Of a stretch of DNA of 48,863 nt, positions 31,806-40,047 are shown in pieces. The notes under the pieces are model-generated. The model did no database searches and was not told the DNA's origin. It worked only from the letters and a program-made list of their open reading frames with translations. The stretch's first letter is position 1. Each line of letters opens with the position of its first letter. Position numbers and translations under genes: made by a program. The stretch comes from JALHMQ01 sp020248785 (lineage in GTDB: Bacteria; Pseudomonadota; Gammaproteobacteria; Burkholderiales; Burkholderiaceae_F): NCBI GenBank assembly GCA_046343415.1, contig JBKDNL010000157.1, positions 1 to 48,863 of the forward strand, read 5' to 3'.

Positions 31806-33854
31806 CTATGCGGCGCGCCGCACCACGGCCGGCTGCGGCGTTTCGCGCAGGCAGGCCAGGCGCTTTTCCTCGCCGCCCGTGAGCACGCGGATGCTCGGGA
31901 AGTAGCCCTGGTAGACCACGCCGTGCAGTTCCACCTTGTTTTGCACGCGCAGATAGCGGATCAGGTACTCGACGATGTTGTCGGTGATGAGCTGCCCCGG
32001 CACCAGCACAGGGATGCCGGGCGGGTAGGGAACGATCTGGTCAGCGCAGATGCGACCGATCAGCGACGCATTCGGCTGGTCGTTCTCGTCCAGCAGTGGA
32101 ATGAGCTCGCCGCCGCAGTAGTACGCATCGCGCGGCAGGTACACGAGTTCGGTGAAACCGGGGATATCCGGCGTGCGATACAGGCGCCGCGGCGCCCGCT
32201 TCTCGCGGGCAATGCGCATCAGCGCGTCGTAAAGGCGCGAGCACTTGCTGCGCGTGGTTCCGATGGTCAGCAGGAGCGTGATGGTGTTGAAGGTGCTCTT
32301 TTCGACCGTGAGGTTGAAGCGGGTGAAGAGTTCGCCCTGCAGCTCGTCGACCGTCATGCCGCAGGACGAGATGTCGATGGTGATCTTGGTGGGGTCGAGC
32401 CGGATGTTGTCGTCCTGGACTTCCTCAGGAAGCAGGTCGTGCAGTTCCAGCACGCGGAAGGCGCCGGTCGCGTTGATCTGCTGGCGCAGTTCCGCGGCGA
32501 GCATCAACGTGCGTTCGAGCAGCTTGTAGCCCTCCATGACCGCCTGCTTGCGGCCCACGTCGAGGCTTGCGATCAGGCTGTACATCGGGCTGGTCGATGT
32601 GTGCATGTTGAAGTTCTCGCGAAACAGGTGCTCCTTGAACCCTGAATCGTTCACGTGGATCAACGCGGCCTGCGAGAACGCGGACAACGTCTTGTGAGCC
32701 GATTGCGTGACGTAATCTGCGCCGGCTTCCAGCGCCGTCGGCCGTAGGTCCGGATGGAAGCGCGCGTGGCTGAACCACGCCTCGTCGATGAGCACCTTGA
32801 TGTTGCGGGCGCGCGCCGCCTCGCAGATGGGCTTCAGGTCGTAGCGCAAGCCATCGTAGGTGCACGATGTGAGCACAAGCAGTTGAGCGTCCGGATGCTC
32901 CTCGATCGCCTTCAGCATCGTCGCCTTTGGCACCGGGCCGAACACGCCGTACTTTTTGTTGACGCTCGAATCCAGGTACACCGGTCGCGCGCCGGACAGA
33001 ACCACGCCGTGGTGCACGCTTTTGTGGCAGTTGCGGTCCAGCAGCAGCTTCTCGCCCGGCGCGATCAGGGTCTGCAGGATGACCTTGTTGGCGGTGGAGG
33101 TGCCGTTAGTGGCGAAAAATGTCTTGCGCGCGCCGAATGCCTTGGCCGCCATCTGCTGCGCCTCGGCGATCACGCCGGTGGGCTCCATCAGCGAGTCGAG
33201 CGCCTTCACGGAAACGGACAGATCCGCGTCCCAAACATGCTCGCCCATGAACTCGTAGAACTCATTGACCCAGGGGCTGCCCCGCAGCGAGTCGCCGCTC
33301 GAGTGTCCCGGCGTGTGCCAGGCATCCTTGGCCGCCAGCACATAGCTGCGCAAGGCGTCGTAGAACGGTGTGCGCGCACGCTCGGCGATTTGCGCATTCA
33401 AGATGCGGTACATGCCGCGGTAATCGCGCTCCTCGCGGTAAAAGTAGCCGTCCACCGCCTCGGCGAACAGCGCATCGACGACCTGGTCTTCCTTTTCCTT
33501 CTCGATCAGGATGTACAGGTCGAGTTCAGGCCGCAGCGCGGTGATTTTCTGGACCAGTTTCAGCGCGCTCACCTGCAGGTTGCGCGAACTGTTCTCCTTC
33601 ACGGGAGGCTCACGCCGGGCGCGTCGCGCGCCGTCCTGCACCGCATACAGCTTGTCGTCGACGATCACGACCTGGATGTCGCCGTCCTCTTCGATCAGGT
33701 GCAGGCCTTCCTTGGCCGTCAGCGCGCCGACGAAGCTCAAGCCAAAGGGATTGTCGAGCGCCCGTGCGGCCGCGTTCAGCCCTTTAAGAAACTCCTTGAG
33801 AATCAGCGGCTCGTCGTTGATGACGAGCACCTTGGAGGCTGGCTTGGTCGACAT
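31806..33854 (-). CDS. Orn/Lys/Arg-type PLP decarboxylase
   Basis: The ATG at 33854 gives 682 residues. A receiver-like N-terminal wing domain (KVLVINDEPLILKEFLKG, VVIVDDKLYAVQ) is followed by the fold-I PLP domain: FATNGTSTANKVILQTLIAP, DRNCHKSVHHGVVLSG, LIDEAWFSHARFHP (Asp binding the pyridine N) and QSAHKTLSAFSQAAL with the Schiff-base Lys K388. The C-terminal domain follows (GGELIPLL...). Members decarboxylate arginine, lysine or ornithine to make polyamines or consume protons; specificity cannot be read from the sequence, and the family includes both biosynthetic and acid-inducible enzymes. It sits 3' to the GMC gene and near argD/argF, so arginine or ornithine are plausible substrates. 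Confidence 0.9.
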   Translation of the reverse strand: MSTKPASKVLVINDEPLILKEFLKGLNAAARALDNPFGLSFVGALTAKEGLHLIEEDGDIQVVIVDDKLYAVQDGARRARREPPVKENSSRNLQVSALKLVQKITALRPELDLYILIEKEKEDQVVDALFAEAVDGYFYREERDYRGMYRILNAQIAERARTPFYDALRSYVLAAKDAWHTPGHSSGDSLRGSPWVNEFYEFMGEHVWDADLSVSVKALDSLMEPTGVIAEAQQMAAKAFGARKTFFATNGTSTANKVILQTLIAPGEKLLLDRNCHKSVHHGVVLSGARPVYLDSSVNKKYGVFGPVPKATMLKAIEEHPDAQLLVLTSCTYDGLRYDLKPICEAARARNIKVLIDEAWFSHARFHPDLRPTALEAGADYVTQSAHKTLSAFSQAALIHVNDSGFKEHLFRENFNMHTSTSPMYSLIASLDVGRKQAVMEGYKLLERTLMLAAELRQQINATGAFRVLELHDLLPEEVQDDNIRLDPTKITIDISSCGMTVDELQGELFTRFNLTVEKSTFNTITLLLTIGTTRSKCSRLYDALMRIAREKRAPRRLYRTPDIPGFTELVYLPRDAYYCGGELIPLLDENDQPNASLIGRICADQIVPYPPGIPVLVPGQLITDNIVEYLIRYLRVQNKVELHGVVYQGYFPSIRVLTGGEEKRLACLRETPQPAVVRRAA

Positions 33855-34197
33855 GGTGGGTGGCAGGCTGCGGGTGGCGTGCAAGGGGCGGGACGCTCTC
33901 GTTTATGCGCGAATTCACCAGCGAAGGCAAGGACGCAAGCTGCCGATAAGAGCAGGTGGAGCCCGGGCCACGCGCGATGAATGCGGGCGGTTCGACCTGC
34001 GCATGGCGTACTGGTTCGATGCACGCCAATGCATGCAGCCCGACGCGAGGCCCCGGCGTCAGCGGCAGGTCTTATATAAGAGTTAGAATCCGCAGTGCAG
34101 TAAGACCGTCGTCGTTCGCCCTGCCCTGCGTTGGGGGCCTCGATGGCCCCGTGTCACGTCCAACCTCGCCGATCTGCCTTTTGTTGAACTCGCTGCC
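33855..34197. other. 343-bp divergent region between decarboxylase and DUF3579 genes
   Basis: No credible gene. An AT-rich stretch, CTTATATAAGAGTTAGAATC (34071-34090), includes -10-like TATAAG and TAGAAT and is the best plus-strand promoter candidate for DUF3579. I saw no strong hairpin and no repeat. Confidence 0.4.
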
Positions 34198-34527
34198 GTG
34201 GCCGAGTCAGAAGCGAACGCCGCGCCCAACAAGCCGCGTGAGTACTTCATCCACGGCGTGACCGTCCACGGCAAGACGTTTCGCCCAAGCGACTGGGCTG
34301 AGCGGCTGTGCGGGGTGATGTCGTGTTACCGGCCGGGCGGGGTCGCCTCGGGTCGGGATGCCTTCATTGGCTACTCGCCTTATGTTCGCCCAACCACGAT
34401 CAACGGCGTCAAATGTGTGATCCTGGATGAGCGGTTGAAGGACGTTGAACTGATGGCGTTCAACTTCGTCCTGAGCTTTGCCCGTGACAACGAACTCCAT
34501 GTAACCGAGGCCTGCTCATTGCCCTGA
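34198..34527 (+). CDS. DUF3579 protein
   Basis: The 109-residue cytosolic protein matches the betaproteobacterial DUF3579 family: EYFIHGVTVHGKTFRPSDWA, GVMSCYRPGGV, YSPYVRPTTINGVKCVILDE and an ELMAFNFVLSFARDNELH tail. The function is unknown. In related genomes it lies between argF and rpsT; here it is next to rpsT but the decarboxylase and GMC genes separate it from argF. The start is the GTG at 34198. The convergent rpsT ends after a shared hairpin terminator. Confidence 0.88.
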   Translation: MAESEANAAPNKPREYFIHGVTVHGKTFRPSDWAERLCGVMSCYRPGGVASGRDAFIGYSPYVRPTTINGVKCVILDERLKDVELMAFNFVLSFARDNELHVTEACSLP

Positions 34528-34558
34528 GGGCGTGCACGTTGCGGCAGGGCCAGAAGTG

Positions 34559-34587
34559 GCGAGAGCGGGCACGCAGCCCGCTCTCGC
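34559..34587. terminator. Bidirectional hairpin between DUF3579 and rpsT
   Basis: GCGAGAGCGGG (34559-34569), 7-nt loop, CCCGCTCTCGC (34577-34587): an 11-bp perfect stem in the gap between two convergent stop codons. The T/A-tract is short (AAA on the plus side). Confidence 0.65.
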
Positions 34588-34630
34588 AAACTTGCTGACG
34601 GCGGCGCGGCGCCGCCGAAATGTGAAAGCC

Positions 34631-34894
34631 TTACACCATCGCCTTGACGGCAGCGGCCAAACGGCTCTTGTTGCGCGCGGCGGAGTTCTTGTGAACGATC
34701 TTCTTGTCGGCGATCGAGTCGATCACACTGGTCGACTTCTGGAACACTTCCATCGCGGTCTTCTTGTCGCCGGCGGCGATCGCCTTGCGAACGGTGCGAA
34801 TCGCTGTGCGCAGCTTGGACCGCTGCGCCTTGTTCTGCTGGTTGCGCGCGGTCGCCTGGCGGGCACGCTTGCGGGCTTGCTTGCTATTGGCCAT
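34631..34894 (-). CDS. rpsT: 30S ribosomal protein S20
   Basis: The 87-residue, Lys/Arg/Ala-rich helical protein is S20: MANSKQARKRARQATARNQQ, SKLRTAIRTVRKAIAAGDK, then the C-terminal ADKKIVHKNSAARNKSRLAA. It binds 16S rRNA early in 30S assembly. ATG 34894 is the standard start. It is monocistronic and divergent from murJ, an arrangement common in proteobacteria. A TATAGT box is about 100 nt upstream. Confidence 0.98.
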   Translation of the reverse strand: MANSKQARKRARQATARNQQNKAQRSKLRTAIRTVRKAIAAGDKKTAMEVFQKSTSVIDSIADKKIVHKNSAARNKSRLAAAVKAMV

Positions 34895-34995
34895 GTTCGG
34901 GGCTCTGGGCTTGAAAAGCCGATTAGGGTTCAGTGCAGTGGTCGCCAGCACACGGTGCTGAAGGCCGCGCGGGCAGGGCCCGCAAAAAGCCAGCT

Positions 34996-35001
34996 ACTAT
35001 A
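34996..35001 (-). promoter_or_regulatory. -10 box (TATAGT) upstream of rpsT
   Basis: On the minus strand TTTGTTATAGTAGC contains TATAGT about 100 nt before the rpsT ATG. It is the best match in the 287-bp rpsT-murJ region. The -35 is weak. Confidence 0.35.
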
Positions 35002-35181
35002 ACAAAGGCTGTGCGGGACAGTGGGACAGCAGTAACCGGGTCTGAACGGTGCGAGCAACGTGATCTTCCCCGGCGGGGCGGTCTTCTCTGTGCTGCCCGG
35101 CGCTGCCGCCTTCGGCCTTGCCGTCAACGCAACCTGCGCCCACCGAGCGGCGCGTCTGTTCATTCGCCACCAGCCACCAGC

Positions 35182-36729
35182 GTGAACCTGCTTCGAGCCG
35201 CCGCGACCGTCAGCAGCCTCACCCTGCTGTCGCGGATCACCGGGCTCGTGCGCGACCTCATTCTGGCGCGCGTGTTCGGCGGCGGGGCGGCGATGGACGC
35301 CTTTGCGGCGGCGTTCCGCCTGCCCAACCTGCTGCGGCGCCTGTTTGCCGAAGGGGCGTTTTCGCAGGCGTTCGTGCCCATCCTTGCCGAGGTGCGCAAC
35401 TGGCGTGGCGAGGAGGCCACGCGAACGCTCGCATCGCACGTCATGTCGGGCCTGTTCTGGGTCGTGCTCGTCATCTCGATCCTTGGCGTGCTGTTTGCGC
35501 CCGTGCTCGTCTACGTGATCGCCAGCGGCTTTGCCAAGAGCCCGGCGACGTTCGAACTCGCCACGCTGATGACGCGCTGGATGTTCCCGTACATCTTCTT
35601 CATGGCGCTGGTCGCGTTCTCGGCGGGGGTGCTCAACACCTACAACCGCTTCGCCATCCCGGCGGTGACGCCGGTGCTGCTGAATCTTTCGATGATCGGC
35701 TTCGGGCTGCTGGCCGAGCGCTACTTTGAGCCGCCGGGGCTCGCGCTCGGGATTGCGGTCTTCGTCGGTGGGGTACTGCAGCTGGCGCTGCAGGTGCCTG
35801 CGCTGGCGCGCATCGGCATGCTGCCGCGCGTGTCGGGCATTCGGACGGCCTTTGCGGACGCCGACGTGCGGCGCATTCTCGGCAAAATGGGACCGGCCGT
35901 GTTTGCGGTATCGGTGGCGCAGTTGAGCCTTGTCATCAACACCAACATCGCCTCGCACCTCGGCGAAGGTGCCAATGCTTGGCTCTACTACGCCGACCGC
36001 CTGATGGAGTTTCCAACGGCCCTGCTGGGCGTGGCGCTCGCCACCGTGCTGGTGCCCAGCCTGTCCAAGGCGTTCAGCGAGGCGCGCCACGCGGACTACT
36101 CGCGCATGCTCGACTGGGGCCTGCGCCTGACGTGCCTTATTGCGCTACCGGCGGCCGTCGGGCTCGGCCTGCTCGCGGAAGGGCTGATTGCGGTGCTGTT
36201 CCAGGGCGGCCGTTTTGGCCCGCGCGACGTGGCGCAGACCGCACTGGCGCTCACCGGCTACGCGGTCGGGCTCTTCGGCCTGATTGCGGTGAAGATCCTC
36301 GCGCCCGGGTTCTACGCGCAGCAGGACATCAAGACGCCGGTGAAGATCGCCGTCGGCGTCCTCATCGCCACGCAGCTGGCCAATCTCGCGCTCGTGCCGT
36401 GGCTCAAGCATGCGGGTCTGGCATGGTCGATCAGCCTGGGCGCTCTGGCCAATGCAGCGCTGCTGTACATCGGCCTGCGCCGGCGCGGCACGTACGTGCC
36501 GCAGCCGGGCTGGGCCCGGTTCATTGCGAAGATTGCCGTCGCGCTGGCCTTGCTCGCGGTGCTGCGGGGGTTTGCAAATGAGCGGATCGACTGGATCGGC
36601 CTGCACAGCGCGTGGTTGATCCGGGCTGGCTTGCTCGCTGCCGTCCTTGCCGCCGCGATGGCCGTCTACTTCGGCACCCTGCTGCTGCTCGGCTTTCGGC
36701 CACGCGACTTTCTGCTGCGCTCAAAGTGA
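35182..36729 (+). CDS. murJ: Lipid II flippase MurJ
   Basis: The 515-residue protein has about 14 transmembrane helices of the MOP superfamily and flips the peptidoglycan precursor lipid II across the inner membrane. The MurJ hallmarks are present: RITGLVRDLILARVFGGGAAMDAFAAAFRLPNL in TM1-2 (seen in part, including the conserved Arg), FAEGAFSQAFVPILAE, the central MTRWMFPYIFFM and FYAQQDIKTPVKI. GTG 35182 (NLLRAAATVSSLTLLSRITG) is the chosen start; the longer frame upstream is not conserved. It overlaps the next gene by 4 nt (GTGA). Confidence 0.95.
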   Translation: MNLLRAAATVSSLTLLSRITGLVRDLILARVFGGGAAMDAFAAAFRLPNLLRRLFAEGAFSQAFVPILAEVRNWRGEEATRTLASHVMSGLFWVVLVISILGVLFAPVLVYVIASGFAKSPATFELATLMTRWMFPYIFFMALVAFSAGVLNTYNRFAIPAVTPVLLNLSMIGFGLLAERYFEPPGLALGIAVFVGGVLQLALQVPALARIGMLPRVSGIRTAFADADVRRILGKMGPAVFAVSVAQLSLVINTNIASHLGEGANAWLYYADRLMEFPTALLGVALATVLVPSLSKAFSEARHADYSRMLDWGLRLTCLIALPAAVGLGLLAEGLIAVLFQGGRFGPRDVAQTALALTGYAVGLFGLIAVKILAPGFYAQQDIKTPVKIAVGVLIATQLANLALVPWLKHAGLAWSISLGALANAALLYIGLRRRGTYVPQPGWARFIAKIAVALALLAVLRGFANERIDWIGLHSAWLIRAGLLAAVLAAAMAVYFGTLLLLGFRPRDFLLRSK

Positions 36730-37553
36730 CCCCGCTCGAGTCGTTCCGCCAACTCGTCGCCGCTGACCGCCCGTTGGCGCTGTTGGACTGCGCTGCTCAG
36801 GTACCGCTGTACGCCGACACGCGCTTTGAACCCGATGCCGTGGTGAGGACCGTGCGGGCCTGGGGTGCGCGCTTGGCGCAACGCGTGCCCGCGGACTCGT
36901 CGGCCAACAACCGGCTGCGCCTGCTCAACCACTACTTCTTCGAGGAGCTTGGCTTTCGTGCCAATGTCGAGCGGTACAACGAGCCTGCCAACAGTCACCT
37001 GCACCGGGTCATCGAGCGGCGCAGCGGAATTCCCATCACGCTGTCGCTCTTGTACATCGAGATCGGCCGCGCCGCGGGACTGAGGCTCCTTGGCGTGGGC
37101 TTTCCCGGACACTTTCTCGTCAAGCTGCTGGTGCACCACGGCGCGATGCTGGTCGACGTCTTCGGCGGCGGCGTGCTGCTATCGGCCGACGAACTTCGCG
37201 AGCGGCTGCAGGCCGCCATGCGCGGCAGCGAAACGCTGCCGCTGGAGGTCTATCTGCGGCCCGCCTCCGAGCGGGACATCCTCGCGCGGCTGCTGCGCAA
37301 CCTGAAGGCCATCCACTGGAACGTCGGCGAGTGGGTCGCCGCCTTCGAAGTGCAGCAGCGCCTGGTGGCGGTGCTGCCCGATGAGCCGGTGGAGCGACGT
37401 GATCGCGCGCTGCTGTACGAGCGGCTCGAGTGCCCGCGTGCAGCCGCAGACGACCTCGTTGCCTACCTGTCGATGCGCCCCGACCCGCAGGATGCGCGCG
37501 AGATGCGCGAGCGGCTGATGCATCTGCAGCAGGCCGCGCGCCAGCTCAACTAG
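36726..37553 (+). CDS. SirB1-family transglutaminase-like/TPR protein
   Basis: The 275-residue protein starts at GTG 36726 overlapping the murJ stop. An N-terminal transglutaminase-like domain has RVIERRSGIPITLSLLYIEI and LLGVGFPGHFLVKL (His and Asp of a degenerate triad: FPGHF, MLVDVFGGG). The C-terminal half has TPR-like helices (LRNLKAIHWNVGEWVAAFEV, RDRALLYERLECPRAAADDL). The cysteine of true transglutaminases is absent from the family, and the role is unknown. Translation is coupled to murJ. A strong terminator lies just downstream. Confidence 0.88.
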   Translation: MTPLESFRQLVAADRPLALLDCAAQVPLYADTRFEPDAVVRTVRAWGARLAQRVPADSSANNRLRLLNHYFFEELGFRANVERYNEPANSHLHRVIERRSGIPITLSLLYIEIGRAAGLRLLGVGFPGHFLVKLLVHHGAMLVDVFGGGVLLSADELRERLQAAMRGSETLPLEVYLRPASERDILARLLRNLKAIHWNVGEWVAAFEVQQRLVAVLPDEPVERRDRALLYERLECPRAAADDLVAYLSMRPDPQDAREMRERLMHLQQAARQLN

Positions 37554-37567
37554 GGCCACAGAAACGA

Positions 37568-37591
37568 CGACGCCGCCCTGCGGCGGCGTCG
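37568..37591. terminator. Hairpin terminator between SirB1-like gene and peroxiredoxin
   Basis: CGACGCCGCC (37568-37577), loop CTGC, GGCGGCGTCG (37582-37591): a 10-bp perfect stem in the 55-bp gap between convergent stop codons. Confidence 0.65.
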
Positions 37592-37608
37592 CCCCGGCGC
37601 AGAGCCGC

Positions 37609-38115
37609 TCAGACCTGCTTGAGCATCGTATCGGCGTCCGACACCTCGAACTTGCCCGGGCCTTCAATGTTGAGCGACTTGACCACACCATTGTCGACCA
37701 GCATCGAGAAGCGCTGGCAGCGCACGCCCATGCCGCGGGCGGTGAGGTCGAGTTCGAGCTCGAGCTTCTTGGTGAAATCGGCCGATCCGTCGGCCATCAT
37801 GCGCAGCTTGCTGCCCACCTGTTGGTCGCGGCCCCAGGCGTTCATCACGAACGCATCGTTCACGCTCAGGCACCAGATCTCGTCCACGCCCTTGGCGCGC
37901 AGCGCGTCGTACTGCTTGACGTACCCGGGCACGTGCTTGGCCGAGCAGGTCGGCGTGTAGGCGCCGGGCAGGCCGAAGATCACGATCTTCTTGCCCTTCA
38001 CCAGGTCCGCCACGTTGTAGGTGTTGGGACCAAGCGAGCAGCCGGTGTCGTTGTCGACACCCGTGGATTCGCTGAGCTGCCCGTTGGGCAGCGTGTCGCC
38101 GACCTTGATCGTCAT
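37609..38115 (-). CDS. Prx5-type peroxiredoxin
   Basis: The 168-residue thiol peroxidase has the peroxidatic site FGLPGAYTPTCSAKHVPGYV (C57, with P50 and T54 of the PxxxT/SxxC motif) and the family's VDEIWCLSVNDAFVMNAWG. It reduces alkyl hydroperoxides or H2O2 in the cytosol, using glutathione or glutaredoxin in many members. Other Cys residues lie at about 26, 82 and 133, so a resolving Cys cannot be assigned with certainty. It is single and full length, and no glutaredoxin domain is fused. The upstream 171 bp (38116-38286) hold no gene. Confidence 0.93.
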   Translation of the reverse strand: MTIKVGDTLPNGQLSESTGVDNDTGCSLGPNTYNVADLVKGKKIVIFGLPGAYTPTCSAKHVPGYVKQYDALRAKGVDEIWCLSVNDAFVMNAWGRDQQVGSKLRMMADGSADFTKKLELELDLTARGMGVRCQRFSMLVDNGVVKSLNIEGPGKFEVSDADTMLKQV

Positions 38116-38286
38116 GTGAGCTCCGGATCTTCAGTGGAAGGAGGGCGATCAGTCTAGCTCGCACACACCGCACTGCCATGACCGCCACCTTCCCCTGGGG
38201 ACTGATGCCAGTCTTAAAGGCGCATGCCTGCTGCCGCAACCAGATGGCACCCTGCCAGGAACCCTCGCCGCGAGCTGCCGCGCGGC

Positions 38287-38894
38287 TCAGTAGTTCATCA
38301 GTTCGACGACACTGATGACTTCACTGGCCGGACCAGGGTGCAGGGGAAGCTCGATCCGGTAACGCTGCAAGCCGCGCCTTGCGTGTCCCACAGCGTCGCG
38401 ACCCACCTGGCGCGCGCATTCGGCCATCGCAATGCTTGCCGATAAGCGGTACGCAGCCACTGACGGCGGGGCCGGCCACCCCAGCGACGCCACCGTCACC
38501 TTGCGTGCCAAACGGCTTCAGTCCTGCTGCATGCACGCGACATTGCCCTCGGCAGGCAGCACCAGCGACAGCCCATCGCCTCGCGCCAAGTCGATCTTCT
38601 GCAATGGTGGCCCGCTGCTGCTCGTCACAACAATGGCCTCGTCCGCGTCGTAACGCGCCTCAGCCGTGGACGCCAGTAGACGAATGTCGTTGCGCGCGCT
38701 TCGTGCCGCTGCGCGGCCCTCGTTGTGCCTTGCGCGGTCGACCTCGAACCAGATGTGTTCCGTGTCCTAGACGTAGATTTGTCGCCAGCCAAAAGCGGGG
38801 CCGAGCGTATGGCGCTGCCCATTTCGTAGTGCTGTCGAACCCCCGCCAACAGCAGTCGTGGGCGGCGAGCGTCGGCGTTACGCTGCACCCCCAT
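38287..38894 (-). pseudogene. Second SpoU-like RNA methyltransferase gene, frameshift plus two in-frame stops
   Basis: Reading the minus strand from ATG 38894, the sequence RRPRLLLAGVRQHYEMGSAI is followed by a one-base frame change near 38810 to AFGWRQIYV. A TAG then lies at 38767-38769, and the frame continues as DTEHIWFEVDRARHNEGRAA and AEARYDADEAIVVTSSSGPP. A TGA lies at 38518-38520, followed by SRLARKVTVASLGWPAPP and YRLSASIAMAECARQVG and a stop at 38287. The beginning (RLLLxGVRQHYxxGSAIR) and YRLxxSIAxAExARQVG resemble SpoU/TrmH-fold proteins found next to a SpoU methyltransferase in Burkholderiales. Both stops could be C-to-T changes (CAG to TAG, TGG to TGA). The function is lost or reduced. 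Confidence 0.55.
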
Positions 38895-39368
38895 GGGCCG
38901 CGTGGGCGGTCGACTGAGCGCGTACAGCGCAACGGCCGCCGCCGCACAGACGTTGAGGGAGTTGATGCGTGCCGAGTGCATCGGGATCTGAATGCGCTCG
39001 GTGGCTGCGGCAGCGAACGAAGCCGTCAGTCCGCGCCGTTCATTGCCGACATGGACGGCAAAACGCCCCTGCACGCGATGGCCGTACACGTCACTTGCCC
39101 CAGGCAGATTATCGAACGCAATGCGATGCGGATAGCTTTCTCGCAGCACATCGGCGTGCTCGATGAGCCGCGTGATCCGGTCCAATGCCGCGCCGTCGCT
39201 GCCCTCGAGCTGCGCCGGCGTTGGGGCTGCCAGGCGCAGCAGACAGTCAGCGTCGAAGAGTCGAGCAACCTGCTGCAGCAGCTCGACATTGGCCGTCTTT
39301 TCCAGGCCGTCGCCCACCAGGGCGATGCGACCCGCTCCATGCACGGCTTGCTCCGCCGAGAACGTCAT
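38625..39368 (-). CDS. SpoU/TrmH-fold RNA methyltransferase, C-terminus runs into the next gene
   Basis: ATG 39368 overlaps the TGA of the upstream metallopeptidase-like pseudogene (ATGA) and opens MTFSAEQAVHGAGRIALVGD. A SpoU domain follows with motif 2 HVGNERRGL and motif 3 IQIPMHSARINSLNVCAAAA, which form the knotted SAM site. These indicate 2'-O-ribose or similar RNA methylation; the target RNA is unknown. The natural domain ends at about residue 153 (ALYALSR). There is no stop there, and the frame runs on to 38625 through the start of the second SpoU-like gene, so the C-terminal about 95 residues are probably not native. It may be functional or decaying; both neighbours are broken. Confidence 0.6.
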   Translation of the reverse strand: MTFSAEQAVHGAGRIALVGDGLEKTANVELLQQVARLFDADCLLRLAAPTPAQLEGSDGAALDRITRLIEHADVLRESYPHRIAFDNLPGASDVYGHRVQGRFAVHVGNERRGLTASFAAAATERIQIPMHSARINSLNVCAAAAVALYALSRPPTRPMGVQRNADARRPRLLLAGVRQHYEMGSAIRSAPLLAGDKSTSRTRNTSGSRSTAQGTTRAAQRHEARATTFVYWRPRLRRVTTRTRPLL

Positions 39369-40003
39369 GAAGCGTCCAGCAGCGCGTGAAGACGCGGCTG
39401 CCGGCGCGCCGCCCACTGCTCGGCGTACGCCTCATGATCGCGGCGTCTGGCGATCTTGATCGTGCGCTTGCCCTTGTGGTGCTGCAAATGATGGTGACCG
39501 AGTTCATGCAACAGCACGTGCTCAAGCATGAAGCGGCGCAGCGCCGATGGCGGTCAGTCGACGCAACTGCGACCGAGCATCGAGTCGTAACCGATCACAC
39601 CGCCAAACAAAGTGAGTAGGTCACGTTGCCGGGGCGCCAGCGTGCCCGTCAAGCGCCACGTCGGCAGCGGCTGCTCGTACAGCACCACGCGGTCCGGCAC
39701 CTCCAGCATGCCGAAAGCCATTGCGCCAGGACGAGATTCGGCGCGGTGCCGCGGCGCGATGGACTGCACGCCTTAGGTCGCCGTTGGTCCGAGCGCGAGT
39801 AGCGCAGCCCGCAGCAGACCCGGTTCGAGTGGATGAAAGTAACCGGAGCGCGGGACTGATGATGATTCGGGGCAGCGTCTGCGCTGGCTCCCGCACATCG
39901 GCCATTGAGGCTATGCCAGAAGAAGCGGGCCGTGTTCGGTGGTCAGCATGTGTCGCTTCCTGGGCCGAACGGCGATGGGGCGCAGCCAGACGTCTTGCGG
40001 CAC
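39365..40003 (-). pseudogene. HELGHH metallopeptidase-like gene with three in-frame stops
   Basis: A single minus-strand frame from about 40003 (start uncertain) to the TGA at 39365-39367 reads like one protein but is stopped by TAG (39911-39913), TAA (39773-39775) and TGA (39554-39556). Between and after them are HRAESRPGAMAFGMLEVPDR, VVLYEQPLPTWRLTGTLAPR, LRRFMLEHVLLHELGHHHLQ and DHEAYAEQWAARRQPRLHAL. The HExxHH plus downstream HEAYAEQWA (third ligand Glu) is a zinc-metallopeptidase arrangement. The family has no name I can give. Its last stop overlaps the ATG of the SpoU gene. panC ends 45 bp upstream on the same strand. Confidence 0.6.
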
Positions 40004-40047
40004 GGCGATCAAGCTGCGGTGTCCTGAAACTGCGTGCCATGCGGCCG

